From contig URKE01000038.1 in assembly GCA_900548285.1 (NCBI GenBank), positions 1 to 19,047 on the forward strand: a DNA stretch of 19,047 bases, read 5' to 3'. A program made the position numbers and the translations under genes. This DNA comes from an uncultured Eubacteriales bacterium (GTDB lineage Bacteria > Bacillota > Clostridia > Christensenellales > Borkfalkiaceae). Shown here in pieces: positions 6,619-14,382 of the stretch; position 1 is the stretch's first letter, and every line of letters starts with the position of its first letter. The notes beneath the pieces were generated by a model that made no database searches, was not told the DNA's origin, and saw only the letters and a list, made by a program, of their open reading frames with translations.

Positions 6619-6644
6619 GCGATAGGGTTTTATCCCGGATCGCT
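6618..6644 (+). promoter_or_regulatory. Weak stem-loop between the HPr-like and DUF4364 genes
   Basis: AGCGAT (6618-6623) can pair with ATCGCT (6639-6644), with a GGG/CCC pairing inside. It starts at the stop codon of the HPr-like gene, and a short T tract lies about 20 bases further on. It may be a weak attenuator or a processing site, or it may be chance; it is too weak to call a terminator. Confidence 0.3.
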
Positions 6645-6685
6645 CATAGAAGCGGTTTTAGTCTTTTTACGTCGGAGGAATCGTC

Positions 6686-7210
6686 ATGCAGGTCAAGGGC
6701 GACGCGCTTGTGAACAAGTTAATACTTCTGTTCGTCTTTGACAAGATGGAAGTTCCGCTTTCGGAGAACACCGTGCTGGATATGTGTTGCTCTTCGAACG
6801 CATGGATCTCGTATATGGATTGCAAGCCGCTTTTAAGCACTTTGCTCGACCATTCGTTTATTTACAACGTTTCCGATCAAGGCGAGCCGCTTTACGGCAT
6901 CACCCCCGACGGAAGAGTTTGTCTTGCGGATTTTTACGTTAAGATTCCTTCTTCGCTTCGCGAGGAGATTTCGCTTTTCGTTAAAAACAACAGGACGAAA
7001 TACAAAAAACGTCAGGAATGCAACGCGGATTACTATATGAACAAAGACGGAACTTATACCGTTTTTCTGAAAATAGTCGAACCGTCGCAACCTCTGCTCG
7101 AACTCAAACTCGTTGTTCCGAACAGACAAACGGCAAAGAATATATACAAAAAATGGGAAGAAAAAGCAGGCAACGTTTACGCTACCGTATACGACTGCCT
7201 CGTCGATTAG
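6686..7210 (+). CDS. DUF4364 family protein
   Basis: A 174-residue soluble protein that I recognise as DUF4364, a Bacillota family with a winged-helix-like N-terminus. Residues 1-80 hold the helical part (LVNKLILLFVFDKMEVPLS, then WISYMDCKPLLSTLLDHSFI) followed by a short hairpin (GEPLYGITPDGR) as in MarR/PadR-type wings. Residues 90-174 form a second part with YYMNKDGTYTVFLKIVE and a helical tail. The family's function is not established; DNA binding is suggested by the fold only. The start at 6686 is supported by GGAGG nine bases upstream. It lies 67 bases after the HPr-like gene and 33 bases before the TSCPD gene, in one predicted transcript. Confidence 0.85.
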   Translation: MQVKGDALVNKLILLFVFDKMEVPLSENTVLDMCCSSNAWISYMDCKPLLSTLLDHSFIYNVSDQGEPLYGITPDGRVCLADFYVKIPSSLREEISLFVKNNRTKYKKRQECNADYYMNKDGTYTVFLKIVEPSQPLLELKLVVPNRQTAKNIYKKWEEKAGNVYATVYDCLVD

Positions 7211-7243
7211 TTTTTTCTCTCGCTTAAGGAGGCGTAATTCAAT

Positions 7244-7504
7244 ATGGAAACATACAATACGAAAGGAACATGCAGCAGACAGATTCTTTTTGACGTTACG
7301 GAGGACGGCAAGGTCACGAACGTTAAATTCATCGGCGGTTGCAGCGGCAATCTGCAGGGAATCGCAAAACTCGTTAAGGATCGTCCCTTGGACGAAGTTA
7401 TCGAAACGCTCAAAGGCATCAAATGCAGAGCCAACACTTCCTGCCCCGACCAACTCGCCTGCGCGCTTACCGAGTATAAAGCGAAACATCCGGAACTTCA
7501 ATAA
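7244..7504 (+). CDS. TSCPD domain protein (TIGR03905 family)
   Basis: An 86-residue protein matching the small stand-alone TSCPD family (TIGR03905). The name-giving TSCPD motif is at residues 65-69. Five cysteines (C10, C33, C61, C67, C73) are spread across the chain and could bind a metal or iron-sulfur cluster, as in the related C-terminal domain of vitamin B12-dependent ribonucleotide reductase. FIGGCSGNLQGIAKLV (29-44) is the other conserved block. The function of the stand-alone form is unknown. The start at 7244 follows AAGGAGG. It is the last gene before the strong terminator at 7610. Confidence 0.9.
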   Translation: METYNTKGTCSRQILFDVTEDGKVTNVKFIGGCSGNLQGIAKLVKDRPLDEVIETLKGIKCRANTSCPDQLACALTEYKAKHPELQ

Positions 7505-7513
7505 TTTTCCGCG

Positions 7514-7577
7514 CCGAGTTTTCCGGACGGAGTTTCCTGTACGGATTTTTTTGCGGAGTTTTCCGGGCGGAGTTCGG
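7514..7577. repeat. Second 14-bp-period repeat array
   Basis: Immediately after the TSCPD gene, units start at 7514, 7528, 7542 (shortened to 12 bases), 7554 and 7568 (partial). They approximate CGGAGTTTTCCGGA. The spacing equals that of the array at 6142-6225, and the minus-strand units of that array (such as CGGAGATTTCTCGG) are clearly similar. The full units contain CGGA and TCCG, so each can form a tiny hairpin. The tract is noncoding. Confidence 0.6.
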
Positions 7578-7609
7578 AATAAACAATAATTTAAATTATC
7601 GTATATAGG

Positions 7610-7660
7610 GCGGCGTCCCGCAAAACTTGTTTTGCGGGACGCCGCTTTTCGTCTCTTTTT
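7610..7660 (+). terminator. Intrinsic terminator of the HPr-like/DUF4364/TSCPD cluster
   Basis: A perfect 16-bp stem (7610-7625 with 7630-7645) closes a CTTG loop and is followed by TTTTCGTCTCTTTTT. Transcripts from the ABC transporter side do not cross it, so the cluster and the transporter are separate units. Confidence 0.95.
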
Positions 7661-7693
7661 AATTGCTTTTCACACAGACCGTATATAAAATAT

Positions 7694-7722
7694 TAGACTT
7701 TGAAAACCGTTTTTGCTATAAT
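7694..7722 (+). promoter_or_regulatory. Promoter of the ABC transporter genes
   Basis: TAGACT (7694-7699, four of six consensus bases) and TATAAT (7717-7722) are 17 bases apart. The -10 box is the left half of a perfect 14-bp palindrome, TATAATATATTATA (7717-7730), which could be an operator or simply AT-rich chance. Confidence 0.6.
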
Positions 7723-7757
7723 ATATTATATTTTGATTAGCGCGCGAGGCAAGGCGA

Positions 7758-8459
7758 ATGTCATTCATAAGTTTGCAGAACATCACAAAGAAATACGGCT
7801 CCGGCGAAACCGAAATCACCGCTCTCGACGGCGTGAATTTAACCATTGACAAAGGTGAATTCGTGGTCATTCTCGGTTCGAGCGGCGCGGGCAAATCCAC
7901 CCTTTTGAACATTATCGGCGGAATGGACTCGGCGAGCAGCGGAAAATACTACGTGAACGACATAGACGTGACATCTCTTTCCGACAAGGACCTTACCCTT
8001 TTCCGCAGACACGAAGTGGGGTTCGTTTTTCAGTTTTACAACCTGATGCCCAACCTTACCGCAAAAGAAAACGTGGAACTTTCCACGCGCGGAGTGAAGA
8101 ACGCAATCGACGCCGAAGAATCGCTCGGACTTGTCGGACTCGGCAAAAGAACCGACAACTTCCCTTACGGGTTAAGCGGCGGCGAGCAGCAACGCGTTTC
8201 TATAGCGCGCGCGATCGCCAAACGTCCGTCCATTCTCCTCTGCGACGAACCGACCGGCGCACTCGACTCCAAAACGGGTAAAAACATTCTTATACTGCTT
8301 AAAGACCTCTGCGAAAAAGACGGTCAGACGGTTATCATCGTCACGCACAACGCGAATATCGCGCTTATCGCCGAAAGAGTTATCAGGCTCAGCGACGGCA
8401 AAATCGTTTCGGACGAAAAAAATCCCGCGCCGAAGGAGATCGACGATATAGAATGGTAA
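7758..8459 (+). CDS. ABC transporter ATP-binding protein, MacB/LolD type
   Basis: A complete 233-residue ATPase subunit that powers the permease encoded next. All canonical motifs are present: Walker A GSSGAGKST (40-48), Q-loop glutamine Q92 within FVFQFYNLMPNLT, signature LSGGEQQRVSIARA (139-152), Walker B ILLCDEP (159-165) with D163 and catalytic E164, and the switch histidine H197. The FQFYNLMPNLTAKENVE block and the short size are typical of the MacB/LolD/FtsE group, whose members act with FtsX-fold permeases in mechanotransmission, lipoprotein release or peptide export. The substrate is unknown. The ribosome binding site is modest (AAGGCG close to the ATG). The stop overlaps the permease start by seven bases. 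Confidence 0.95.
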   Translation: MSFISLQNITKKYGSGETEITALDGVNLTIDKGEFVVILGSSGAGKSTLLNIIGGMDSASSGKYYVNDIDVTSLSDKDLTLFRRHEVGFVFQFYNLMPNLTAKENVELSTRGVKNAIDAEESLGLVGLGKRTDNFPYGLSGGEQQRVSIARAIAKRPSILLCDEPTGALDSKTGKNILILLKDLCEKDGQTVIIVTHNANIALIAERVIRLSDGKIVSDEKNPAPKEIDDIEW

Positions 8460-10783
8460 AGGTAAAAACGGACGTTCTGAAAGTCAAAGTTGTCCGCGAA
8501 ATAAAGAGCAACTTCAAAAGTTATCTCTCCGTAATTCTTATCGCCGCGCTTGCCGTCACCCTTTTCACGGGTATCTGGGCGAATTACAGAGATTTTCAGG
8601 ACAAACTCAACGAAATTTATACCGTCTCTTCCATGTGCGACGGAATGATAACGATGAACTCCGCCGACGAGGACGTGGAAAATTTTCTTAAAGAAAAATC
8701 GGTCACTTATCAAAAACGTATTTTCGCCACGGCGAAAGTTGACGGAAAAAGCGTTTACATAGCCACCTTTTCCGCCGACGATAAACTCGATCTTCCCTAT
8801 TCTTCGTCCGTAAAAGTGGACGAATACGGCGTTTATGCCGACGAAAATTTTGCAAAAAACCACAAATGCGGCGAGGATTTCAGCGTAACGACGGATATCT
8901 CTCTCGCGGAGAACGTCACTCTCAATCTCACGGGTACGATCGTTCACCCCGAATCGCTCGGCAATTCCGTTTATAACCCGTCGTTCATTTACGTCGGTAA
9001 AAAGGCTCTCGTAAAATCTCTCGCAATCTCGCTTGACAGATATAAAACTCTTTTCGGCTATACCGACGAGGCTTTCGAAAAGTTCATCGAGGGATATCTT
9101 GCCGATTACGAAAATCAATATCTGATCAAGTCTGCCGACGCGACGAGCCTTATCGATGAGGCGAAAACGAAATTTTCGGGCAAAGACTCGTTCGTTTACG
9201 CGTTGAACAGAAACAATCTGCCCACGAACGTTACGATAGAAGCGGACGTTACGCAGGCGAAGCAACTGCTCTATATCTTCCCGGTGATTTTCTATCTCGT
9301 GGCTCTTCTGATAATTCTCACTTCCGTTTCGCAACTTATCAACCGCGAACAGAAAAACATCGGTATTTTAAAGGCTCTCGGCTACTCGAAAATCGAGATT
9401 TTATGGCATTATACCGACGTTTTCATCGTTCTCGGACTTATCGGCTCGGCAATGGGGATTCTGCTCGGCCCCGCGATAATCCCAAAAGTAATGGGCGTGA
9501 AATACGGCATACTTTATCAGTTGCCGAAAATCAGAACGGCGTTTTTCAGGTGGGAATATCTCGCGAGCCTTGCGATTCTGGTCGTAATTATTCTTCTGAC
9601 GAGCGTTTTCGCCTGTCTGGATTCGATAAACAAAGTTCCCGCGGTGAGTTTGCGCGGCGATAACTCGGTTAAAATGACTCTGACTTCGCTGTCGAAATTC
9701 AAAATTTTCGGTAAGATTTCGCTGTCGGTGAGAATGGCTTTCAGAAACATGCGCAGAAAAATCAGCCGTTCTCTGATGGTTATCCTCGGCGTGGCGGGCT
9801 GTTCGGCTCTGCTGCTGTGCGGTTTCGGCGTGGAAAACACTATCAATTACGGGCTTGACCTCGAATTAGGACATTACACGCCTTACGACGTAACCGTTTC
9901 TTATTCCGACGGTTTATCTCACTTTGACGACGTAACCGCTCTTGACGGCGTCGTCGCCGTGGACGAATACGCGAAGTATTCCGTTACGGCGCAGGGCGAA
10001 AAAGTTCTTTCGTCTTACGTTTACGTTATGCCGTCCGTCCCGAAAATAATCGATTTCGGTTACGATGACAATTCCGTTCTCGTTTCTTCAAAACTCGCCA
10101 AAGACATAGGCGTTTCGGCGGGCGATAACGTTTCGTTCGTTTATGAAGGAGTAACTTTCACCGCGAAAGTCACCGGGATAATCGACCTTTGCATAACGCA
10201 AGGGATAATCATCTCGGAATATCTCTTTGCGGACACCTACTTCCCGCCGACGGGGGCGTTCGTTAAAACGAAATCGGGATTCGCGGCGGCGACTGCGGAA
10301 AGCATCGCGGGCGAAAAAGGAATTCTCTCGGCAACCACTATGAGCGATATGCGTCTGCGCGCCGACGAAGTTCTCTCGTCAATACGAGTTATGACGATGA
10401 CGATAAGAATTTTCGCTATTCTTCTCGCCGTGGTCGTTCTCTATAATCTCGCGCTTTTAAACTTCAAAGAGCGGACGAAAGACATCGCCACGCTGAAAGT
10501 TCTCGGTTTTTCCAGATTCGAGATCGCGTCGTCGTTCATCATAGAAATAATCGCGCTGACGTTCTTCGGCTCGCTTATCGGCTTAACGCTCGGCTACCCG
10601 CTTTTATACGCCGTGCTTTCGATAAACGAAACGCCGCTCATCTGTTACATTTATCACATCGCCTCGAATTCGTATTTATACACCGTGTTGTTAACGTGCG
10701 GAACGAGTTTCGCGATAAACCTCTTCTTCGCTTTTCTGACGAACAAAGTCAGAATGGTGGAATCCTTAAAATCGGTTGAATAA
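8453..10783 (+). CDS. FtsX-fold ABC transporter permease, two-domain
   Basis: A 776-residue permease partnering the ATPase just upstream. It has duplicated FtsX architecture: a first membrane helix at about 24-44, an extracytoplasmic domain to about 265, three helices (about 270-295, 320-345, 368-390), then a fifth at about 441-458, a second outer domain to about 640, and three final helices (about 648-672, 690-718, 741-765). The coupling segments REQKNIGILKALGYSK (298-313) and KERTKDIATLKVLGFSR (672-688) are the expected FtsX cytoplasmic loops and occur once per half. It resembles the large Bacillota permeases of the MacB-like class used for antimicrobial peptide resistance or unknown export; no sensor kinase or response regulator is adjacent, so its cue is unknown. 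Nothing is missing from the fold. Confidence 0.93.
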   Translation: MVKVKTDVLKVKVVREIKSNFKSYLSVILIAALAVTLFTGIWANYRDFQDKLNEIYTVSSMCDGMITMNSADEDVENFLKEKSVTYQKRIFATAKVDGKSVYIATFSADDKLDLPYSSSVKVDEYGVYADENFAKNHKCGEDFSVTTDISLAENVTLNLTGTIVHPESLGNSVYNPSFIYVGKKALVKSLAISLDRYKTLFGYTDEAFEKFIEGYLADYENQYLIKSADATSLIDEAKTKFSGKDSFVYALNRNNLPTNVTIEADVTQAKQLLYIFPVIFYLVALLIILTSVSQLINREQKNIGILKALGYSKIEILWHYTDVFIVLGLIGSAMGILLGPAIIPKVMGVKYGILYQLPKIRTAFFRWEYLASLAILVVIILLTSVFACLDSINKVPAVSLRGDNSVKMTLTSLSKFKIFGKISLSVRMAFRNMRRKISRSLMVILGVAGCSALLLCGFGVENTINYGLDLELGHYTPYDVTVSYSDGLSHFDDVTALDGVVAVDEYAKYSVTAQGEKVLSSYVYVMPSVPKIIDFGYDDNSVLVSSKLAKDIGVSAGDNVSFVYEGVTFTAKVTGIIDLCITQGIIISEYLFADTYFPPTGAFVKTKSGFAAATAESIAGEKGILSATTMSDMRLRADEVLSSIRVMTMTIRIFAILLAVVVLYNLALLNFKERTKDIATLKVLGFSRFEIASSFIIEIIALTFFGSLIGLTLGYPLLYAVLSINETPLICYIYHIASNSYLYTVLLTCGTSFAINLFFAFLTNKVRMVESLKSVE

Positions 10784-10890
10784 GTCGCGAATTCACTCCT
10801 ATCAAGAGCAATAAGCACGGCTATAAGTCGATTAATAAAAACATTTTAATTATGACGGCTATTTTGTAGACGGCGCAAAAAGGGTTGAAA

Positions 10891-11607
10891 ATGGAAAATA
10901 AATTTATAAGATCGGATATGTTGTTTGGCGAAGGTTCGTCCGATGTTCTCAAAACGAAAAAAGTAGCCGTTTTCGGCATAGGCGGAGTGGGCGGCATCTG
11001 CGCGGAAGCGCTCGTGCGCTCGGGCGTGGGGACAATCGAAGTTATCGATAACGACACGGTGAGCGTTTCTAACATCAATCGCCAGATCGTGGCTACCGAA
11101 AAGACGGTGGGCATGCTCAAAACGGCGGCGTTCGCCGCGCGGGCGAAAGAAATTAACGGCGAGGCGAAAATCATCGAAAGAAACGAATTTTTCCTTCCCG
11201 AAACCGCGGATCGGTTCGATTTTGATTCTTATGATTACGTTGTGGACGCTATCGACACCGTTTCGGGAAAACTCGGCTTAGCGGAAATTTGCTATAAAAC
11301 CGGCGTACCGATCATCAGTTCCATGGGCGCGGGGAACAAACTTCATCCCGAGCTTTTCAAGGTCGCGGATATTTACGAAACGTCGGTTTGCCCGCTCGCG
11401 AAAACCATGCGACGCGAACTTAAAAAACGCGGGGTTGAAAAACTTAAAGTCGTTTATTCGGAAGAGCAGCCGATAACGCCGCATTTTCAGCCGCAAAGCG
11501 AAGTATGCTCAAAAAGGCAGACTCCCGCAAGTTGCGCGTTCGTCCCGGGAGTTGCGGGGCTTATCATCGCCGGCGAAGTGATTAAAGATTTGTTGAAAAT
11601 CGAATAA
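10891..11607 (+). CDS. tcdA: tRNA threonylcarbamoyladenosine dehydratase (TcdA/CsdL family)
   Basis: An E1-like ThiF-fold enzyme of 238 residues that cyclises t6A37 in ANN-decoding tRNAs to ct6A using ATP. The nucleotide-binding loop GIGGVGG is at 29-35, and the ATP-contacting VIDNDTVSVSNINRQ at 51-65 is intact. The TcdA-type block TSVCPLAKTMRRELKKRG (165-181) and the C-terminal FVPGVAGLIIAGEVIKDL (217-234) separate it from MoeB and ThiF. There is no rhodanese domain. The frame can be extended two codons to a TTG, but ATG 10891 fits AGGG spacing better and family starts. It follows the ABC permease by about 100 bases with no terminator between, and may share that transcript or have a weak promoter of its own. 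Confidence 0.93.
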   Translation: MENKFIRSDMLFGEGSSDVLKTKKVAVFGIGGVGGICAEALVRSGVGTIEVIDNDTVSVSNINRQIVATEKTVGMLKTAAFAARAKEINGEAKIIERNEFFLPETADRFDFDSYDYVVDAIDTVSGKLGLAEICYKTGVPIISSMGAGNKLHPELFKVADIYETSVCPLAKTMRRELKKRGVEKLKVVYSEEQPITPHFQPQSEVCSKRQTPASCAFVPGVAGLIIAGEVIKDLLKIE

Positions 11608-11611
11608 AGAA

Positions 11612-11650
11612 AGCGGCGGCAGACCGAAATCGAAAAGGTCTGCTGCCGCT
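11612..11650 (+). terminator. Hairpin after tcdA
   Basis: A 14-base arm (11612-11625) pairs with 11637-11650, with one G-U wobble and an 11-base loop. It starts five bases after the stop codon. No T tract follows, so on its own it is a weak terminator or a 3'-end stabiliser, directly before the stronger hairpin at 11658. Confidence 0.6.
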
Positions 11651-11657
11651 ATTGAAC

Positions 11658-11702
11658 ATAAAGCCCGGGCGGTTTGCTTTCTGCAAACCGCCCGGGCTTT
11701 AT
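11658..11702. terminator. Bidirectional hairpin between convergent genes
   Basis: A perfect 20-bp stem (11658-11677 with 11683-11702) with a TTTCT loop. It is highly GC-rich in the middle (GCCCGGGCGG) with AAA and TTT at the ends. It separates tcdA (plus) from the lipoprotein operon (minus; stop codon at 11712) and can serve both, although the trailing T run is short on each strand. Confidence 0.8.
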
Positions 11703-11711
11703 TACATCACA

Positions 11712-13010
11712 TTATGATTTCGGAGTGATGCTGTAAATCGAAAATTCGTCGCGAGTGTAAGTGAGATAACTCAGATCGCCCGTTTCGAGATTAAATTCGA
11801 ACGTCATCGAATACGTCCTTCCCCACATCATTAGCGGTCTGTTAAACGAAATGAACAGTCTGTCCTCGTAAGAATACGCGCCGCATACGTCCGCAATAAC
11901 GCCGCCGTCTTTAACGTCGAAATAAGCGCAGAACAAATCGATAAACTTTTTGTTATTTTTCTCGGCGTAACTGCTGCTCACCGAATAAAGAGTATTGCCC
12001 TCTTTATCCTCTACCTCGATCGTATTATTCCCATAATAATAGTAATAATCTTTTCCGTTCACGGTAACGACTTCTCTACGGTCGGTTTCCCCCTGTGATT
12101 CTTCTCTTTCCTGCGCTTCGCGCTCCTCTTCCTCTTTGATGAGGTTATCCGCAAATTCCGCCCCGAGGTCTGCTCCCGTAGCAAGGTCGAAACAGTTGAA
12201 ACCCTTTCTGCGTCCGTCCACATATCTGGCTGTGTAAACGTAACCGCCGTTTCTATTCACGAAAGTGTAATGCTTTATGCCCGCATTCGTATAATAATGC
12301 ACGCTGTCTTCGTCCACGTTAAACGTGTGGTCGACGATTCTTCCGTCCCTGTATTCCGCGTACCTCACAACGCCGTCGCCCGCGTAATAGTAAAAATCGC
12401 AATACAACTCGCCGACTTTGACACTGTCCAAAGTGAGGTCTTCGCTTATCGCACGGTCTTCGTCGTAAAAATCAATTGTCTGCGTAACGGTTTCCGTGCT
12501 TAAATCGAAAAGCATCAGGTCGCCTTTATAAAAGAAAAATATCGATTTTTCGTCTATGAAACGGCAAACGTTGTAAGGATATTTAACGTTAATTCCTATC
12601 GGTCTCACGTCCTTGAAATCGTAAATAACGGTGGTTTCAGCCGTTTCCACGTTTGTTTTGAGCAACGCGACGTTCCATTTCCGATTGTTTTTGCCGCTCG
12701 GCAAAAGCGAATTGCTCTCGGAATAAGTATACTGAAAGTATATGTATTTTCCGATAACGTCCTTGCCCGTGAAAATCGGTCTGTCGGTGGCTTTCTTTTT
12801 GAAAATGTTGTAAGCGAGGTCCTCGAGATCGTAATGAGTTCCGTTGATGACAAGTTCCTCCCCGAAATTGTAAGTAAGGACGAAATCGTAATCGACGTCC
12901 GGAGCGATTTTTTTGAGTTTTGCCTCAGCGTTCAGAGAGCAAGACGAAAAGCAAAGCGTTGAAACAATTAAAATCGCGAGTATCAGCGTTTTCTGCAAAA
13001 ATTTTCCCAT
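11712..13010 (-). CDS. Lipoprotein of unknown function, paralogue B
   Basis: A 432-residue protein with a lipoprotein signal: KFLQKTLILAILIVSTLCFSSC, with the lipid-accepting Cys at residue 24. It would be anchored on the outer face of the cytoplasmic membrane. I do not recognise the mature family. Repeating beta-like stretches with many Tyr, Asp and Val residues (FYYYAGDGVVRYAEYRDGR, HYTFVNRNGGYVYTARYVD) suggest a propeller or similar all-beta fold. A strongly charged helix (LIKEEEEREAQEREESQGET) interrupts the last third. It is a clear paralogue of the gene just upstream: both share IAPDxDY near the N-terminus, VALLKTN, IYDFK, VTQTIDFYD-type and CFDLAT-type motifs in the same order. The start has a strong AAGGAGG site. 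It lies 46 bases after its paralogue and is probably last in the operon. Confidence 0.8.
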   Translation of the reverse strand: MGKFLQKTLILAILIVSTLCFSSCSLNAEAKLKKIAPDVDYDFVLTYNFGEELVINGTHYDLEDLAYNIFKKKATDRPIFTGKDVIGKYIYFQYTYSESNSLLPSGKNNRKWNVALLKTNVETAETTVIYDFKDVRPIGINVKYPYNVCRFIDEKSIFFFYKGDLMLFDLSTETVTQTIDFYDEDRAISEDLTLDSVKVGELYCDFYYYAGDGVVRYAEYRDGRIVDHTFNVDEDSVHYYTNAGIKHYTFVNRNGGYVYTARYVDGRRKGFNCFDLATGADLGAEFADNLIKEEEEREAQEREESQGETDRREVVTVNGKDYYYYYGNNTIEVEDKEGNTLYSVSSSYAEKNNKKFIDLFCAYFDVKDGGVIADVCGAYSYEDRLFISFNRPLMMWGRTYSMTFEFNLETGDLSYLTYTRDEFSIYSITPKS

Positions 13011-13056
13011 AATTTCCTCCTTATTATAGCCGTTTTGGGGGGATAATCCCCGTTAT

Positions 13057-14346
13057 TTATTTTGCGGCGAGTTTATAAAACTCGAAATTACCATATATAT
13101 AAGTTACGTATTTCAGATCGTTCGCCGCCGGATCTAACTCGAATATAAAGTTCGGTAACCTGAGCAAAAACGCGTTACGGCTGAAAATCACGAACAATCT
13201 GTTGTCGAAAACCTTAAAACGGAAGTCTGCGTGAAGCCCGTTCTCGCAGTTGAAAAACACGTCGAAAAGTTGCGTGATTTTTTCGTTGTTCTTCGTTGCG
13301 TATTCTTCGTCTATCGTGAAAACGGTTTCGCCTGCTTCGTTGATTATTTCAAGTTCGCCGTCCGGGCGTTCTTGCGCGCGATAAACCTTGCCGCCCACCG
13401 TAATTTTGCTTCTCTCTTCTCTTAACCGAATCTCCTGTTCAAGTCTTTCTCTTTCGGTTATATCCTTTTCCTGTTCCCGCTTTTTGATTAGTTCGGTCAA
13501 AAAAACGTGATCCTTTGCTTCTTCGGTGGCAAGGTCGTAACAGTTATAATACGCGTTTCCTTCGCTCGCGCCGATAAAACTGTAAGTGTAAACGTAATTT
13601 CCGAATCTGTCAACGTAAAAAGATTTTTCGTCTGCGACGAAATCGTGTTTAACGTACTCTTTACTTTCGGATTTATACTCGGCGTAACTCAACGTTCCGC
13701 CCGAAACATAATAAAAATCGTTGAATTTGTTGACTTTTAATTTTACGTCGTTATCTTCGGCGACGAACGCTTCTTTATCGTAAAAGTCGATTGTTTGCGT
13801 TATTTCCTCGGTTTGAACGTCGAAAACGGAGATTTTGCCGTTATAAATAAACGCGAACGTATCTTTGTCTATCGCCTGCATGACGTGCGGCGTTGCGCGT
13901 TCGTTATGATGCGGATAAACGTTCTTAAAATCGTAAATAAGTTCCGTTTCGGCGTTTTCGAGGTTGGTTTTAAGCAACGCGACGCCGAATCTGTATCGAT
14001 TGCCCGACGAACTTCCGTCCGAAACCGTCGCGGAACTTGCAGAACCGTTATCCTTTTTTGCGGAGTACTGATACAGATAGTAGATATTTCCGCCGCAAAC
14101 GGTCGCGCCGTAAACTTCCTGAGAGCCGTCTTTTTCTTTTACGACGTCATAGGCGAGATTTTCCAACTCGTAATGCGCGCCGTCGATAACGAGATACCGA
14201 TTGTTATAAATCGAAAAACCGTAATCCGCGTCGGGCGCGATAAGGTCGAGTTTCTCGGTAAAATTCAACTGTTCGCAAGCCGAGAGAGAAAACGAAAAAA
14301 CGGCGAGAACAACGAGCAAAATTGTCTTAAAAAGCCTTCTTTTCAT
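13057..14346 (-). CDS. Lipoprotein of unknown function, paralogue A
   Basis: A 429-residue protein with a textbook lipoprotein signal: basic MKRRLFK, a hydrophobic core and LSAC with Cys at residue 24. The start is ATG 14346, with AAGGAG nine bases upstream; the TTG one codon earlier is not needed. The mature protein is not a family I recognise and is paralogous along its whole length to the next gene (IAPDADYGF, YLVIDGAHYELENLAYDVV, VALLKTNLENAETELIYDFKN, ITQTIDFYD, CYDLATEE). A charged helix (LIKKREQEKDITERERLEQE) sits at the same place as in the paralogue and is followed by ITVGGKVY. A serine-rich insertion (about 101-113) is unique to this copy. The two genes are a tandem duplication that has diverged considerably. 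It follows the pseudouridine synthase gene by about 36 bases. Confidence 0.8.
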   Translation of the reverse strand: MKRRLFKTILLVVLAVFSFSLSACEQLNFTEKLDLIAPDADYGFSIYNNRYLVIDGAHYELENLAYDVVKEKDGSQEVYGATVCGGNIYYLYQYSAKKDNGSASSATVSDGSSSGNRYRFGVALLKTNLENAETELIYDFKNVYPHHNERATPHVMQAIDKDTFAFIYNGKISVFDVQTEEITQTIDFYDKEAFVAEDNDVKLKVNKFNDFYYVSGGTLSYAEYKSESKEYVKHDFVADEKSFYVDRFGNYVYTYSFIGASEGNAYYNCYDLATEEAKDHVFLTELIKKREQEKDITERERLEQEIRLREERSKITVGGKVYRAQERPDGELEIINEAGETVFTIDEEYATKNNEKITQLFDVFFNCENGLHADFRFKVFDNRLFVIFSRNAFLLRLPNFIFELDPAANDLKYVTYIYGNFEFYKLAAK

Positions 14347-14382
14347 CAATTACAACTCCTTTTTCCGATATTTTATTTGTTT

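Noticed and set aside
8324..9334. 336-residue minus-strand open frame across the ABC ATPase/permease junction
   Set aside because: It is the complement of two intact genes with full family motifs, has no ribosome binding site and has a shadow-type composition.
13026..13045. GGGGAT/ATCCCC inverted repeat between the two lipoprotein genes
   Set aside because: The two arms are separated by about one base, so they cannot form a normal hairpin, and no T tract follows. The 46-base gap more likely lies within one transcript. A TATAAT just before the ribosome binding site has no -35 partner.
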